Source: Streptococcus moroccensis
GTDB lineage: Bacteria > Bacillota > Bacilli > Lactobacillales > Streptococcaceae
Assembly: GCF_030812835.1 (NCBI RefSeq)
Contig: NZ_JAUSTM010000003.1
Location: 87,580 to 151,579, forward strand
DNA: 64,000 nucleotides
Reading direction: 5' to 3'
Shown here: positions 19,547 through 29,278 of the stretch, piece after piece
Position numbering within the stretch: the first letter of the stretch is position 1
Layout: each line of letters opens with the position of its first letter
Position numbers and translations under genes: made by a program
Notes under the pieces: generated by a model
Databases searched by the model: none
The model's input: only the letters and a program-made list of their open reading frames with translations
Told to the model about the DNA's origin: nothing

Positions 19547-21463
19547 ATTATCTTACATGCTAATAATATTGGGCGCAGCTTTGCGGGCGACGTCCTCTTT
19601 GAAAACATTGACCTTCAGATTGATGAACGGGACCGGATTGCTCTAGTTGGCCGCAATGGCGCAGGCAAATCAACTCTGTTAAAAATTTTAGTGGGAGAAG
19701 AAGCTCCAAGCACAGGCACCATCAGTAAGAAACGCGACCTTTCTCTCTCTTACCTGGCTCAAGATAGCCGGTTTGAGTCCAGCAAGACTATTTATGAGGA
19801 GATGTTGGCCGTCTTTTCAGACCTTCGTCAAAGGGAAGCTAACCTACGGCAGATGGAAAATCAGATGTCTAAGCTTTCAGGCGCAGACCTAGAACGCTTG
19901 ATGACCGACTATGACCGTTTGTCTGAAGCCTTTCGACTCGAGGGAGGGTTTACCTATGAGGCTGATATTAAGGCCATTCTCAATGGCTTTAAGTTTGACC
20001 AGATCATGTGGGATAAGCCGATCGCAGAGCTCTCTGGTGGGCAGAACACTCGTTTAGCCTTGGCCAAAATGCTCCTGGAAAAACCTGATTTGCTGGTGCT
20101 TGATGAACCGACTAACCACCTGGACATTGAGACCATTGCCTGGTTAGAAAATTACCTTGTCAACTACAAGGGCGCCCTTCTCATCGTCAGCCATGACCGT
20201 TATTTCCTAGATAAAGTAGCGACGCTGACCATGGATTTGACCCCGACTCGTCTGGACCGCTATGTGGGTAATTACTCCCAGTTTATGGATTTAAAGGCGC
20301 AAAAGTTAGCGACAGAGGCCCAAAACTACGAGAAGCAACAAAAGGAAATTGCTAAGCTTGAGGATTTTGTCCAACGCAATATCGTCAGGGCCTCGACCAC
20401 CAAGCGGGCCCAAGCACGTCGTAAACAACTGGAAAAAATGGACCGTCTGGACAAGCCAGACCTCCACACCAAGTCGGCTCACATGACCTTCAAGTCCGCT
20501 AAACCATCTGGCAATGTGGTCTTGACGGTCGAGGATGCGGCCATTGGTTATGACGGCGATATTCTATCAGCACCGATTAACCTTGACCAGCGCAAGTACG
20601 ATGCCATTGCCATTGTGGGACCAAATGGAATCGGTAAAACAACTTTCCTCAAGTCGGTGCTAGGCACCGTTCCCTTCATCGCTGGGGAAGCTAAGTATGG
20701 GGCTAATGTGGATGTTGGCTACTACGACCAGAACCAGTCGGATTTGACCCCCAATAACACCGTGCTAGACGAGTTGTGGAACGACTTTAGGACAACGCCA
20801 GAGGTCGACATCAGAAACCGACTCGGAGCCTTTCTTTTCTCAGGAGACGATGTCAAAAAATCGATAGGGATGCTGTCAGGTGGTGAGCGGGCGCGTGTGC
20901 TCCTTGCTAAACTCTCCATGCAGGACAAGAACTTTCTCATTCTGGATGAGCCGACCAATCACTTGGACATTGACAGTAAGGAAGTTCTGGAAAATGCCCT
21001 CATCGACTTTGACGGGACTCTCCTCTTTGTCAGCCATGACCGCTATTTTATCAACCGCGTGGCGACCAAGGTCCTAGAATTATCAGAATCTGGCTCGACC
21101 CTCTACCTCGGTGATTATGATTATTATGTGGCCAAAAAGGCAGAGCAGGAAGCTAACCTCGCCACAGAAGTAGCAACTGTGAGTGGACAGGACCTCTCAG
21201 ACCAGTCAGCGCCAGCCAGCCAGTCTTATCAGGCCAGCAAGAACGCCCAGAGAGAGCAGCGCAAACTGACGCGGCGCATTGAGCAAATCGAGATCGAACT
21301 CGAAAGTCTGGAAGAATCCATTAGCCAACTGACCGAGCAGATGGGAGAGACCAATGATGCGGGTACCCTGATCGACCTGCAAAAAGAGATCGACCAGCTG
21401 ACCCAGCAAACGGAAAACCTTATGGAAGAATGGGAAGCCCTCAGCCAGCAGTTGGAAGGCTAA
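19544..21463 (+). CDS. ABC-F family ATPase, YdiF-like
   Basis: This 639-residue protein has two ABC ATPase domains and no membrane segment. The first has GRNGAGKST, LSGGQNTRLALAK and LDEPTNHLD; the second has GPNGIGKTTF, LSGGERARVLLAK and LDEPTNHLD. A charged linker lies between them and a C-terminal coiled coil (from about residue 565) ends it. ABC-F proteins act on the ribosome; some protect it from antibiotics and others are translation factors. The opening sequence resembles Bacillus YdiF. There is no evidence of a resistance role here. No Shine-Dalgarno sequence is seen before the ATG. Confidence 0.9.
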   Translation: MIILHANNIGRSFAGDVLFENIDLQIDERDRIALVGRNGAGKSTLLKILVGEEAPSTGTISKKRDLSLSYLAQDSRFESSKTIYEEMLAVFSDLRQREANLRQMENQMSKLSGADLERLMTDYDRLSEAFRLEGGFTYEADIKAILNGFKFDQIMWDKPIAELSGGQNTRLALAKMLLEKPDLLVLDEPTNHLDIETIAWLENYLVNYKGALLIVSHDRYFLDKVATLTMDLTPTRLDRYVGNYSQFMDLKAQKLATEAQNYEKQQKEIAKLEDFVQRNIVRASTTKRAQARRKQLEKMDRLDKPDLHTKSAHMTFKSAKPSGNVVLTVEDAAIGYDGDILSAPINLDQRKYDAIAIVGPNGIGKTTFLKSVLGTVPFIAGEAKYGANVDVGYYDQNQSDLTPNNTVLDELWNDFRTTPEVDIRNRLGAFLFSGDDVKKSIGMLSGGERARVLLAKLSMQDKNFLILDEPTNHLDIDSKEVLENALIDFDGTLLFVSHDRYFINRVATKVLELSESGSTLYLGDYDYYVAKKAEQEANLATEVATVSGQDLSDQSAPASQSYQASKNAQREQRKLTRRIEQIEIELESLEESISQLTEQMGETNDAGTLIDLQKEIDQLTQQTENLMEEWEALSQQLEG

Positions 21464-21480
21464 AAAGGGAGGAGCAAACT

Positions 21481-21517
21481 AAAAGAGGCTGGGGAAAAAG
21501 GTCCTAGCCTCTTTTAA
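21481..21517 (+). terminator. Terminator after the ABC-F gene
   Basis: AAAAGAGGCT and AGCCTCTTTT are perfect 10-bp arms around a 15-nt loop, ending in TTTTAATTT. Confidence 0.8.
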
Positions 21518-21693
21518 TTTATCATCAGTTAAACAAGGCGCAGTGGTTGATTGGAAGCCCTAAAACGCTTACTAGGCAATCGTTAGAGGCCGTCCTAATC
21601 AACTGTCCCACTCTCTTTTTGAGTCTAATAATTAGCTATTTTGAGAGAAAAAGAGTATACTTTTTATATCAATAATTAGTGAGAACACAAATA

Positions 21694-22551
21694 ATGAATA
21701 CGTTATATCCTTACGAAGCCCATTTTGAACTGGGAGTCGTCGCTTTAAATGTTGCTGATTTGAACAAGCAAAAGCTTTTTTATGAGCAAGTTTTAGGGCT
21801 GACAGTCCTCGAAGATAGTTCGGACAAGGTTGTCCTTGGAGTGGCTGATCGCCCCTTGGTTGAGCTGATTCAAGTGTCAGACCTCACCCCGATATCAGCC
21901 AGCTATGGCCTCTATCACTTGGCCATTTTGCTTCCTGACCGCACGAGTCTCGGCACCTTATTTCGGCATTTCCTCAAACATCAGGTCCCCCTTATCGGAG
22001 CTAGCAATCATGGTTACAGTGAAGCCATTTACCTAGAAGACACAGAAGGCAATGGCATCGAGGTCTATCGTGACAGGGCTTTTGAGAAATGGGATGTTCG
22101 TGAAGATGGGCAGATTCTCGGTGTGACCGAGGAGATGGATGCTCAGGCTGTCTATGACGCTGGGACAGATACAGCAGGTCCCTACAGAATCCCTGTCGGG
22201 ACGACCATGGGCCATGTCCACCTCAGTGTACGTCATAGCCAGGAAAGTTCGTCAGCCTATCAGACCGTTTTGGGCATGACCGCTAAATTCGCCATGCCAA
22301 CTGGAGCTTGGCTTTCTTCTGGTCGCTACCACCATCATCTGGCAGTCAATGAGTGGGCTGGCCAAAAACTTTCCGACCGCAAACCAGGCCAACTCGGCCT
22401 TGTCTATTTTACCCTGAAGGTGTCTAACCCAATGGTCTATAAAGGCATACTAAAACAGGCTGAAGACCAAGGTTGGCAGATTGAGCTGGGGTTAGGGCAA
22501 GCAGAATTAACGGATTCAAATGGTATTGTGACTCGAGTGCGTCTAGACTAG
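21694..22551 (+). CDS. Two-domain VOC (glyoxalase/extradiol dioxygenase-like) protein
   Basis: This 285-residue protein starts at the ATG at 21694; an in-frame GTG at 21679 gives five more residues, and neither has a good ribosome site. Two vicinal-oxygen-chelate modules are visible: HFELGVVALNVADLNKQKLFYEQVLGLTVLE and MGHVHLSVRHSQESSSAYQTVLGM. Each ends with a Glu-containing strand (NGIEVYRDR in the first). The layout is that of CatE-like catechol 2,3-dioxygenases and related uncharacterised proteins in Firmicutes. The substrate cannot be told from sequence. TATACT at 21656-21661 may be the -10. Confidence 0.8.
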   Translation: MNTLYPYEAHFELGVVALNVADLNKQKLFYEQVLGLTVLEDSSDKVVLGVADRPLVELIQVSDLTPISASYGLYHLAILLPDRTSLGTLFRHFLKHQVPLIGASNHGYSEAIYLEDTEGNGIEVYRDRAFEKWDVREDGQILGVTEEMDAQAVYDAGTDTAGPYRIPVGTTMGHVHLSVRHSQESSSAYQTVLGMTAKFAMPTGAWLSSGRYHHHLAVNEWAGQKLSDRKPGQLGLVYFTLKVSNPMVYKGILKQAEDQGWQIELGLGQAELTDSNGIVTRVRLD

Positions 22552-22558
22552 TGAACTT

Positions 22559-22583
22559 AGCATCCATAACCGGGTGCTTTTTT
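22559..22583 (+). terminator. Terminator after the VOC gene
   Basis: AGCATCC and GGGTGCT arms enclose a 6-nt loop and are followed by TTTTT. Confidence 0.75.
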
Positions 22584-22586
22584 AGC

Positions 22587-22615
22587 TAGACAAGATATTA
22601 ATTTTTCGATATAAT
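22587..22615 (+). promoter_or_regulatory. Strong promoter upstream of tRNA-Ala
   Basis: TAGACA (22587-22592) and TATAAT (22610-22615) are 17 bp apart. Transcription would start near 22622, about 108 nt ahead of the tRNA. Confidence 0.8.
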
Positions 22616-22621
22616 GATACC

Positions 22622-22729
22622 GTTAACTGTGTGGCTATGTACTAAGGTGAACGCGGGTCAGGGCCAGCGGACATGAGATGCTCCATGTTCCCATAATGTT
22701 AACTGTTCACTAGTGCTAATTTATGAATT
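22622..22729 (+). ncRNA. Structured leader or small RNA upstream of tRNA-Ala
   Basis: The transcript between the strong promoter and the tRNA folds well. ACTA-GTGAAC (from 22643) can pair with GTTCAC-TAGT (22705-22714), and a GGACATG/CATGTTCC hairpin lies inside. The segment contains GGGTCAGGGCC, faintly like SRP RNA, but the GGAAGGxAGCAGC part of SRP RNA is missing. I do not recognise a known RNA family. It may be only a 5' tRNA precursor leader removed by RNase P, or a separate RNA. Confidence 0.5.
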
Positions 22730-22802
22730 GGGGCCTTAGCTCAGCTGGGAGAGCGTTTGGCTGGCAGCCAAAAGGTCAGGGGTTCGATCCCCCTAGGTTC
22801 CA
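22730..22802 (+). tRNA. tRNA-Ala (anticodon GGC)
   Basis: The full cloverleaf fits: acceptor GGGGCCT/AGGTTCC, D-arm GCTC...GAGC, anticodon arm TTTGG-CTGGCAG-CCAAA with GGC at 22763-22765, and T-arm GGGGTTCGATCCCC. The G3-U70 pair, the alanine identity element, is present. CCA is not encoded. The gene is single, not in an rRNA operon. Confidence 0.95.
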
Positions 22803-22838
22803 TCTTTACTTCCGCTCGTTTCGGGTGGTTACCGCTAG

Positions 22839-22861
22839 CGTTGATTTATCAACGTTTTTTT
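22839..22861 (+). terminator. Terminator after tRNA-Ala
   Basis: CGTTGAT and ATCAACG perfect arms are followed by a run of seven T. Confidence 0.85.
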
Positions 22862-22963
22862 CTTTAAGTTTGATTAAGGAAAAAAAGAGCACGAATAAAG
22901 TAGATGTCAGAATATTTGCCAAAATTCAGAAAATAACTGCTAAAATTGTCTTTTTGACTGCCA

Positions 22964-22987
22964 AATTTTCCTGAAGTTTGGTATAAT
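22964..22987 (+). promoter_or_regulatory. Extended -10 promoter of ilvD with a partial CodY-like box
   Basis: TGGTATAAT ends at 22987. AATTTTCCTGAAGTT at 22964-22978 matches 11 of 15 positions of the CodY box, which would fit with branched-chain amino acid control. The match is weak and is an inference. Confidence 0.4.
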
Positions 22988-23074
22988 GAGACTAGATGAA
23001 TGAGATAAATAACAGATGAGCTAAATGCTCTTAATGTTTAGTTCCGTTATCAGAGAAGGTAAAGGGGTGTAAGA

Positions 23075-24775
23075 ATGACAAATGATATGAAACAACGAAG
23101 TCAAATTTATAATGGGATGGTTAAGTCTCCGAACCGTGCCATGTTGCGGGCAACCGGCATGACTGATAGTGATTTTGAAAAGCCAATTGTCGGTGTTATT
23201 TCGACTTGGGCAGAAAATACTCCTTGTAACATTCACCTTCATGATTTTGGTAAAATCGTCAAAAAAGGGGTTCAAGATGCTAATGCTTGGCCTGTCCAAT
23301 ATGGTACCATTACTGTCGCAGATGGGATCGCTATGGGAACACCTGGTATGCGTTTTTCCCTACCATCACGGGATATTATTGCCGATTCGGTTGAAGCCGC
23401 TATGGGTGGCCATAATGTGGATGCCTTTGTGGCCATTGGTGGCTGCGATAAAAACATGCCTGGATCAGTTATGGCTATGGCCAATATGGATATTCCTGCT
23501 ATCTTTGCTTATGGTGGAACCATTGCTCCAGGAAATCTCAATGGAAAAGACATTGACCTTGTATCGGTCTTTGAAGGGATTGGGAAATGGAATAATGGTG
23601 ATTTAACAGAAGAAGAAGTGCGTCAAATCGAATGCAATGCCTGCCCTGGACCTGGAGGGTGTGGGGGCATGTATACTGCTAATACGATGGCGACAGCGAT
23701 TGAAGTGCTCGGTTTGAGTTTGCCGGGTTCTTCTTCTCACCCAGCCGAATCTGCAGAAAAACACGCAGACATTGAAGAAGCTGGGCGTGCGGTTGTTAAA
23801 ATGCTTGAACTTGGCATTAAACCATCAGATATTTTGACCCGTGAAGCGTTTGAAGATGCGATTACAGTTACTATGGCCCTAGGTGGCTCTACCAACGCTA
23901 CTTTGCATCTCTTGGCCATTGCTCATGCGGCTAACGTGGACCTTGCCTTGGAAGACTTTAATGACTTTCAAGAGCGCGTGCCTCACTTGGCTGACCTAAA
24001 ACCTTCTGGTCAATATGTTTTCCAAGATTTGTATGAGGTTGGTGGTGTGCCAGCCGTGATGAAATACTTGCTGAAAAATGGCTTCCTACATGGTGACCGC
24101 ATTACCTGTACCGGTAAAACTGTCGCTGAAAACTTGGAGGATTTTGCTGATTTGACACCTGGGCAAAAGGTGATCATGCCTCTTGACAATCCAAAACGTG
24201 CGGATGGTCCATTGATTATCCTTAAAGGAAACTTGGCACCAGATGGTGCAGTCGCTAAAGTTTCTGGTGTGAAAGTTCGAAACCACACAGGTCCTGCCAA
24301 AGTTTTTGATTCTGAAGAAGCTGCTATTGATGCGGTGCTTTCAGATGATATTGTCGATGGGGATGTGGTGGTCGTTCGCTATGTGGGGCCTAAAGGTGGC
24401 CCAGGTATGCCTGAGATGCTTTCTCTGTCTTCGATGATTGTCGGGAAAGGGCAGGGCGATAAAGTCGCTCTCTTGACCGACGGGCGCTTCTCTGGTGGAA
24501 CGTATGGTCTAGTTGTCGGTCATATCGCTCCTGAAGCTCAAGACGGAGGTCCAATTGCCTACCTCAAAACTGGTGATTTAGTCACTGTCGATCAAGACAC
24601 TAAGGAAATTACCATGCATGTGTCTGACCAAGAAATCGAAGCGCGGAAGAAAACAACTGTCATTCCGCCACTCTATCAGAGAGGTGTTCTTGGCAAATAC
24701 GCTCATACCGTTTCCTCTGCTGCAAAAGGAGCAGTAACAGACTTTTGGAATACCGAACGTTCTGGCAAAAAATAA
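23075..24775 (+). CDS. ilvD: Dihydroxy-acid dehydratase
   Basis: This 566-residue iron-sulfur dehydratase carries out the third common step of valine, leucine and isoleucine synthesis. The cluster cysteines are in GGCDKNMPG and [20 protein letters not shown]. Other family blocks are [15 protein letters not shown] and [31 protein letters not shown] precedes the ATG. It stands alone here, with no other ilv gene adjacent. An intrinsic terminator follows at once. Confidence 0.97.
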   Translation: MTNDMKQRSQIYNGMVKSPNRAMLRATGMTDSDFEKPIVGVISTWAENTPCNIHLHDFGKIVKKGVQDANAWPVQYGTITVADGIAMGTPGMRFSLPSRDIIADSVEAAMGGHNVDAFVAIGGCDKNMPGSVMAMANMDIPAIFAYGGTIAPGNLNGKDIDLVSVFEGIGKWNNGDLTEEEVRQIECNACPGPGGCGGMYTANTMATAIEVLGLSLPGSSSHPAESAEKHADIEEAGRAVVKMLELGIKPSDILTREAFEDAITVTMALGGSTNATLHLLAIAHAANVDLALEDFNDFQERVPHLADLKPSGQYVFQDLYEVGGVPAVMKYLLKNGFLHGDRITCTGKTVAENLEDFADLTPGQKVIMPLDNPKRADGPLIILKGNLAPDGAVAKVSGVKVRNHTGPAKVFDSEEAAIDAVLSDDIVDGDVVVVRYVGPKGGPGMPEMLSLSSMIVGKGQGDKVALLTDGRFSGGTYGLVVGHIAPEAQDGGPIAYLKTGDLVTVDQDTKEITMHVSDQEIEARKKTTVIPPLYQRGVLGKYAHTVSSAAKGAVTDFWNTERSGKK

Positions 24776-24780
24776 AGATA

Positions 24781-24807
24781 AAAAGGCCTTCACATTGAGG
24801 GCCTTTT
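24781..24807. terminator. Bidirectional terminator between ilvD and the SufT-like gene
   Basis: AAAAGGCC and GGCCTTTT arms with A- and T-runs on both sides can end transcripts from either direction. Confidence 0.8.
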
Positions 24808-24852
24808 AGAGTGGTCATAAAGTAAGACAGCAGGTCATCATTAATACTGCTC

Positions 24853-25194
24853 TTATCTGGGACTAATGCCTAGAGCGATACGTCCATAGCGGCTGATGCG
24901 AGTCATTTTCCAAACGGGTGACCATACGATTTCAACCTTAACCTTTTCAATTTCTTCAATTTCAAGGAGTGATGCAATAATTTCATCCGGAAGTGTATCA
25001 GCACAAGAACATCCCATGTCAGTAAAGGTCATGACAAAATGACAGGTGCCATCTTCATCGAGAGTAATTTCATAGATGAGCCCTAAATTATAGATATCAA
25101 GTTCGATATCTGGATCATAAATGGTTTCTAATTTTTCAATGAGTTTGGGACTAATAGCAGCCGCGCGTTCATTGAGTTTGATATCGTCTCTCAT
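24853..25194 (-). CDS. MIP18/SufT-like (DUF59) iron-sulfur assembly protein
   Basis: This 113-residue protein belongs to the DUF59 family. Members help deliver Fe-S clusters, and some act in SUF assembly. The motif TIYDPDIELDIYNLGLIYEI and the strongly conserved TDMGCSCADTLPDEI with its cysteines are present; the family norm is TxxxCP, and here the segment reads GCSCAD. GAGGAATG precedes the ATG, and TATAAT lies about 42 bp upstream on the minus strand. It is next to ilvD, itself an Fe-S enzyme, but on the other strand. Confidence 0.85.
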   Translation of the reverse strand: MRDDIKLNERAAAISPKLIEKLETIYDPDIELDIYNLGLIYEITLDEDGTCHFVMTFTDMGCSCADTLPDEIIASLLEIEEIEKVKVEIVWSPVWKMTRISRYGRIALGISPR

Positions 25195-25342
25195 CTGTCA
25201 TTCCTCGATTCAACACTTTTTTCTGAAAATTATAACAGTTTCTTTTCCATATTTCAAGGAAAAAAAGAACTAGTCCAAACTCTTAAAAAGTAGAAATCGC
25301 CTATTCTCATTTTGAAAGGGAGTCTTCCAAAATTCGAGACAG

Positions 25343-25372
25343 AAAAAGCCAGGGTATATTTACGACTGGCTC
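25343..25372 (-). terminator. Terminator of the murT-gatD operon
   Basis: Read on the minus strand, AGCCAG and CTGGCT arms are followed by TTTTTC. The left arm overlaps the gatD stop codon. Confidence 0.7.
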
Positions 25373-26151
25373 ATTTCTGCTTTTGATTTGATATCTTTAT
25401 ATTCTTCAGGTGTTTCTAGACTTAATATATCATCATATGTTGCTAAGGCAATATCCTGACCATAAGTCTTTCGAAGTGCTGTTGTTACCAGGCGATAGGC
25501 GAGATTGGCGTTTCGAGAGAGTATCGGTCCATGGAAGTAAGAGCCAAATACATTTTTATAGTGTAGACCTTCCGTTTGATCTTCCCCATTATTGCCATTG
25601 CCATAGACAACTCGCCCCAGAGGCTTTTCGTCTTCACTTAAAAAGGTTCGACCTTGATGGTTTTCAAAACCGTAATAGGTTTCATTAAAGGTTTCATTTT
25701 CAATTTTAATATCTCCAATGAAGCGGTTGTTTTCTTGGTTGAGGGTATAATGGCCTAGAATCCCAAGACCATCAATTTTTCGGCCGCCAGCTTCGATATA
25801 ATATTGACCCAATAACTGATAGCCACCACAGATGGCTAAAAGAACACCGTCGTTATGAATATAAGTTTCCAGAGATTGGCGTTTGCGAGGCAAATCCTTG
25901 GCAATAATCGATTGTTCATAATCCTGGCCACCACCAAAGAAAATCAACTGGTAGTCCTCTGGAATAAGCTCATCTCCCATGGAGACAATATCAACAGTAA
26001 CTCTGGCTCCTAATTTTTCAGCCACATATTTGAGCATGAGGACATTACCGTTATCGCCATAAGTGTTCATCAGGTCACCATAGAGGTGAGCGATGCGAAG
26101 CTCATAGGAATAGTCACGGTCGGTTGGACTTTGTAAAGATACGTATACCAT
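25360..26151 (-). CDS. gatD: Lipid II isoglutaminyl synthase, amidotransferase subunit GatD
   Basis: This 263-residue class I glutamine amidotransferase (CobB/CobQ-like) supplies ammonia to MurT for amidation of D-Glu in lipid II. The nucleophile Cys is C108 in [12 protein letters not shown] and the catalytic His is in [24 protein letters not shown] at the start is family-typical. It overlaps the end of murT by one base and is co-transcribed with it. Length is normal. Confidence 0.94.
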   Translation of the reverse strand: MVYVSLQSPTDRDYSYELRIAHLYGDLMNTYGDNGNVLMLKYVAEKLGARVTVDIVSMGDELIPEDYQLIFFGGGQDYEQSIIAKDLPRKRQSLETYIHNDGVLLAICGGYQLLGQYYIEAGGRKIDGLGILGHYTLNQENNRFIGDIKIENETFNETYYGFENHQGRTFLSEDEKPLGRVVYGNGNNGEDQTEGLHYKNVFGSYFHGPILSRNANLAYRLVTTALRKTYGQDIALATYDDILSLETPEEYKDIKSKAEMSQS

Positions 26152-27494
26152 TATTTCATCTCCTTTCCGACAGCGTGGCGTTGTGCTAAGATTTCCCTTA
26201 ACTGGAGCATAGCTGTATAAGTTGCGAGAATGTAGGCATGCTCTGTTTCTTGTTGCTCGATTGCATCAAGAACAGCCTCCAATGCGTCTAACTCTTTAAT
26301 TTGAGTTTCTGGATAGCCTGAGACACGTAAACGACGGGCGATTTCAGAATGGCGAATGCCTCCGGCATAGATGTGAGGGATTGGCATCTCTGTGATCTTT
26401 TCAAAGTTAGCATCCCAAATCCAACTGGTGTCAATGCCGTCAGCATAATTAGCATTTAGCAAGACAGATAAGCTGAAATCATAGGGGGCTAGGGCAATTG
26501 TTTCTAATGCTTGATTAGCACCAACTGGGTTTTTGATCAACACCAAGGTACATGATTTATTTCCAAGAGTAAATGTTTCCTGGCGACCAAAAACAGCGCG
26601 GCTCTTTTCAAAGCCTTTCTTAATGGCAGCAGGAGCTACACCGAAATGTTTAGCGACAGAAACAGCAGCAAGGGCATTGTAGATGTTGTAAATGCCTCCT
26701 ACGTTAATCTGATAGTCTTGGTGATCGATGGTGAAACGGCTACTTGTATTGGTTAACTCGGTGAGTTCATTTAAGGCATAATCCAGTTGTGGGCGTTTAA
26801 AGCCACATTCCAAACAAATATAACTCCCTAAATTGGCATAGGTGTTCATCTTGAAGTGGATGATGTGCTGACATCGAGGACAGAGAACACCCTCTGTATT
26901 GTAGTGGGCCAGTTGAGGAGTACCTTCTGGCGTTTCAAATCCATAATACTTAACAGGGTTGACCAATTCTTTGGAATGAAAGAGAGGGCTATCTCCATTT
27001 AGAAGGACGGTGGCTTCGGGCGCTTTAGCAGCACCATCTATGATCATTTGGTAGGTTGAGTAGATTTCCCCATATCGGTCCATTTGATCACGGAAGATAT
27101 TGGTAAACACAAAGAGACTCGGTTTGAGAAATTCAGTCACCTTTGGCAAACTAGCCTCATCGATCTCCAAAACAGCAATTTTACGGTTGTTTTTGGTTTT
27201 TGGAGCATTTAAAAAAGCGGCAACAATACCAGTAATCATGTTAGCGCCGGACGTATTGGTCAAAACCGCACCAAAAGCTTCTTCTAAGATTCCAACGGTT
27301 AGTGCTGTTGTGAGGGTTTTACCATTGGTACCAGTCACGACAACAACCTCATAATCTTTAGCCAGCGTTTCTAAAACCTGAGCATCTATAGCAAGCGCTA
27401 TTTTTCCAGGGAGAGTTGAGCCTCGCCCCATTTTTTGAAGCACCCATTGGCTGGCTTTACCAGCTAGGATGCTAATTGCAGTATTTAATTTCAT
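26151..27494 (-). CDS. murT: Lipid II isoglutaminyl synthase, Mur-ligase-like subunit MurT
   Basis: This 447-residue protein has a Mur ligase ATP-binding core ([15 protein letters not shown]) and a zinc ribbon made from two CxxC pairs (CPRCQHI and CLECGF), a MurT hallmark. With GatD it amidates the stem-peptide glutamate, needed for efficient cross-linking. The start is the ATG at 27494. On the minus strand TGGTAAAAT ends 6 bp before that ATG and no Shine-Dalgarno is seen, so the mRNA may be leaderless. It is divergent from cdaA. Confidence 0.94.
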   Translation of the reverse strand: MKLNTAISILAGKASQWVLQKMGRGSTLPGKIALAIDAQVLETLAKDYEVVVVTGTNGKTLTTALTVGILEEAFGAVLTNTSGANMITGIVAAFLNAPKTKNNRKIAVLEIDEASLPKVTEFLKPSLFVFTNIFRDQMDRYGEIYSTYQMIIDGAAKAPEATVLLNGDSPLFHSKELVNPVKYYGFETPEGTPQLAHYNTEGVLCPRCQHIIHFKMNTYANLGSYICLECGFKRPQLDYALNELTELTNTSSRFTIDHQDYQINVGGIYNIYNALAAVSVAKHFGVAPAAIKKGFEKSRAVFGRQETFTLGNKSCTLVLIKNPVGANQALETIALAPYDFSLSVLLNANYADGIDTSWIWDANFEKITEMPIPHIYAGGIRHSEIARRLRVSGYPETQIKELDALEAVLDAIEQQETEHAYILATYTAMLQLREILAQRHAVGKEMK

Positions 27495-27509
27495 AAAGAC
27501 ATTTTACCA
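27492..27509 (-). promoter_or_regulatory. Extended -10 promoter placed 6 bp before the murT start codon
   Basis: On the minus strand the order is TGG, TAAAAT (27506 to 27501), GTCTTT, then ATG (27494). The expected start of transcription coincides with the start codon. Confidence 0.6.
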
Positions 27510-27602
27510 TATTTTCTCGTATCATTCATCTGGAAAAAATGATATAATGGAGAAGAGTCATTTTTTGACAGGGTAGTCTTGAAAGCGTAAAAGGGAGTAG
27601 GC

Positions 27603-28460
27603 ATGAGTTTCACACAGTTGTTGCAATTTAGTAATCAGTTTTGGCAAAGTTTGGTCGCAGATCCGTGGCGAATCGTTATCAATAGTCTCGATATTTTCTT
27701 GGTAACGGCTTTGATGTATATGTGTATCAAGGCCTTGTCAGGAACGCGCGTCATGACCTTGCTTCGAGGCGTAGCGTTGTTTGTTATGGCTCAATTAGCA
27801 GCAACTTTTTTAGGCTTTCAGACCATTTCCTTTATTTTAAATCAAATCTTCACTTATGGGGTTATCGCAGCAGTTGTCATCTTCGCCCCTGAAATCCGTT
27901 CTGCTCTGGAAAAACTTGGTCGCTCTGCAACGTTATTTGCTTCGACCAACACGTTAAGTGATGAAGAACGTCTCATCTCGTCTTTCTTGAAAGCTACGGA
28001 TTACATGTGCCCTCGTAAGATTGGCGCCTTGGTGAGTGTTGAAGGGACGCAGAGTTTAAAAGAATTTATCAGTACTGGAATTCCACTGGATGCAGATATT
28101 TCTAGTGAATTACTGATTAACATCTTTATTCCCAATACACCTTTGCATGATGGAGCAGTCATCGTTCGTGATAATAAAATCGCCGTTTCATGTGCCTATC
28201 TCCCCTTAACAGAATCAACATCTATCTCAAAAGAATTCGGCACACGCCACAGAGCTGCAATCGGTCTTTCAGAACAAACAGATGCTTTTACTTTTATTGT
28301 TTCTGAAGAAACGGGTAGCATCTCAGTCACACATAACGGAGTATTTAAGCATGATTTAACACGAGAAGAATTTAAAGCTGAATTGCAACGTGTTTTTATT
28401 TCAGAAGAAGCAACCAAGGCTAAATCAAAGAAATGGTTTGCATTTTGGGAAGGAAAGTAG
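27603..28460 (+). CDS. cdaA: Diadenylate cyclase CdaA
   Basis: This 285-residue membrane enzyme makes c-di-AMP from two ATP. Three N-terminal membrane segments precede the DisA_N domain with the active-site motifs LHDGAVIV and TRHRAAIGLSEQTDA. AAGGGAG lies before the ATG, and TATAAT is at 27543-27548. It is the first gene of the conserved cdaA-cdaR-glmM cluster that links c-di-AMP with cell-wall precursor supply. A DHH phosphodiesterase able to break down the linear product is encoded at 61851. Confidence 0.96.
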   Translation: MSFTQLLQFSNQFWQSLVADPWRIVINSLDIFLVTALMYMCIKALSGTRVMTLLRGVALFVMAQLAATFLGFQTISFILNQIFTYGVIAAVVIFAPEIRSALEKLGRSATLFASTNTLSDEERLISSFLKATDYMCPRKIGALVSVEGTQSLKEFISTGIPLDADISSELLINIFIPNTPLHDGAVIVRDNKIAVSCAYLPLTESTSISKEFGTRHRAAIGLSEQTDAFTFIVSEETGSISVTHNGVFKHDLTREEFKAELQRVFISEEATKAKSKKWFAFWEGK

Positions 28461-28469
28461 GGATTGACA

Positions 28470-29165
28470 ATGAACGATAAAAAACAGAATATTTTCTTTT
28501 TGCTTGTGTCTTTCATTATTGCGATGTTTCTCTTTTTGTACGCTTCAGCCAGTAGTTTTCAAACTTCTACAGCGGCTAAGGTCGTGAATTCGGAAACATT
28601 TACCAACACTATCTATAATGTCCCGATTAATCTCAATTATGATAATTCCGAGTATTTTGTTTCAGGGTTTACCTCTGATGTGACGGTTCAAATAACCTCT
28701 TCTAACCGTGTAACGCTTCAAAAAGAGAGTCAAGAAGCAACCCGCTCTTTTGTGGTGACAGCAGATTTTACAGACTTGGAGTCTGGGACTCATGATATTC
28801 CCTTAAAATTAGAAAACTTACCTTCAGGGATCAATGCCTCTGTCACGCCATCTACCATTACCGCCAAAATCGGTAAAAGGGTTAGTAAGGTCGTGAAGGT
28901 TGAAGCGGAAATTAATGAAGAACAGATAGGTGAAGGTGTTGAGATTGATACCGCAACTGTAAAAGACACTAAGGTAACGGTTGTGACGGACGAGGATACG
29001 ATGTCTAAAATTGACCATGTCGCTGCTATTTTACCAGATGGAACAACCATTACAGATAACTATACTGGAACCATTACCTTGCAGGCAGTCGATGAAAGTG
29101 GTAACTACCTCCCAGCGGTTATTGACCCTGAAGAAACAACGTTAACAATAAAAGTTAAGAGTTAA
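28470..29165 (+). CDS. cdaR: CdaA regulatory protein CdaR (YbbR domains)
   Basis: This 231-residue protein has one N-terminal membrane segment (FFLLVSFIIAMFLFLYASASS) and an exported part made of YbbR-like repeats (for example VTVQITSSNRVTLQ and LENLPSGINASVTPSTITAKIGKR). I chose ATG 28470 over the in-frame TTG at 28464. It regulates CdaA in related bacteria. It starts 9 bp after the cdaA stop. Confidence 0.92.
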   Translation: MNDKKQNIFFLLVSFIIAMFLFLYASASSFQTSTAAKVVNSETFTNTIYNVPINLNYDNSEYFVSGFTSDVTVQITSSNRVTLQKESQEATRSFVVTADFTDLESGTHDIPLKLENLPSGINASVTPSTITAKIGKRVSKVVKVEAEINEEQIGEGVEIDTATVKDTKVTVVTDEDTMSKIDHVAAILPDGTTITDNYTGTITLQAVDESGNYLPAVIDPEETTLTIKVKS

Positions 29166-29211
29166 GTTAAAGAATTGTTATGATATTGTTAGACTGTATC
29201 TGTTTTGTCTC

Positions 29212-29239
29212 TTTTACAGTCACAATAGTGTGATATAAT
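29212..29239 (+). promoter_or_regulatory. Internal promoter of glmM
   Basis: TTTACA (29212-29217), 16 bp, then TGATATAAT ending at 29239, an extended -10. glmM can thus be expressed apart from cdaAR. Confidence 0.7.
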
Positions 29240-29278
29240 CAAAAAACAAACCATATTTAGAAGGAAATAAAAAATAAA

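Noticed and set aside
19544..21463. Antibiotic-resistance ABC-F determinant
   Set aside because: The sequence resembles the housekeeping YdiF type; no acquired-gene context is seen.
22622..22729. SRP RNA (ffs) upstream of tRNA-Ala
   Set aside because: GGTCAGG is present, but the conserved GGAAGGxAGCAGC loop region that must follow is missing.
22723..22974. An 83-codon frame over tRNA-Ala
   Set aside because: It reads through the tRNA and its terminator and has no ribosome site.
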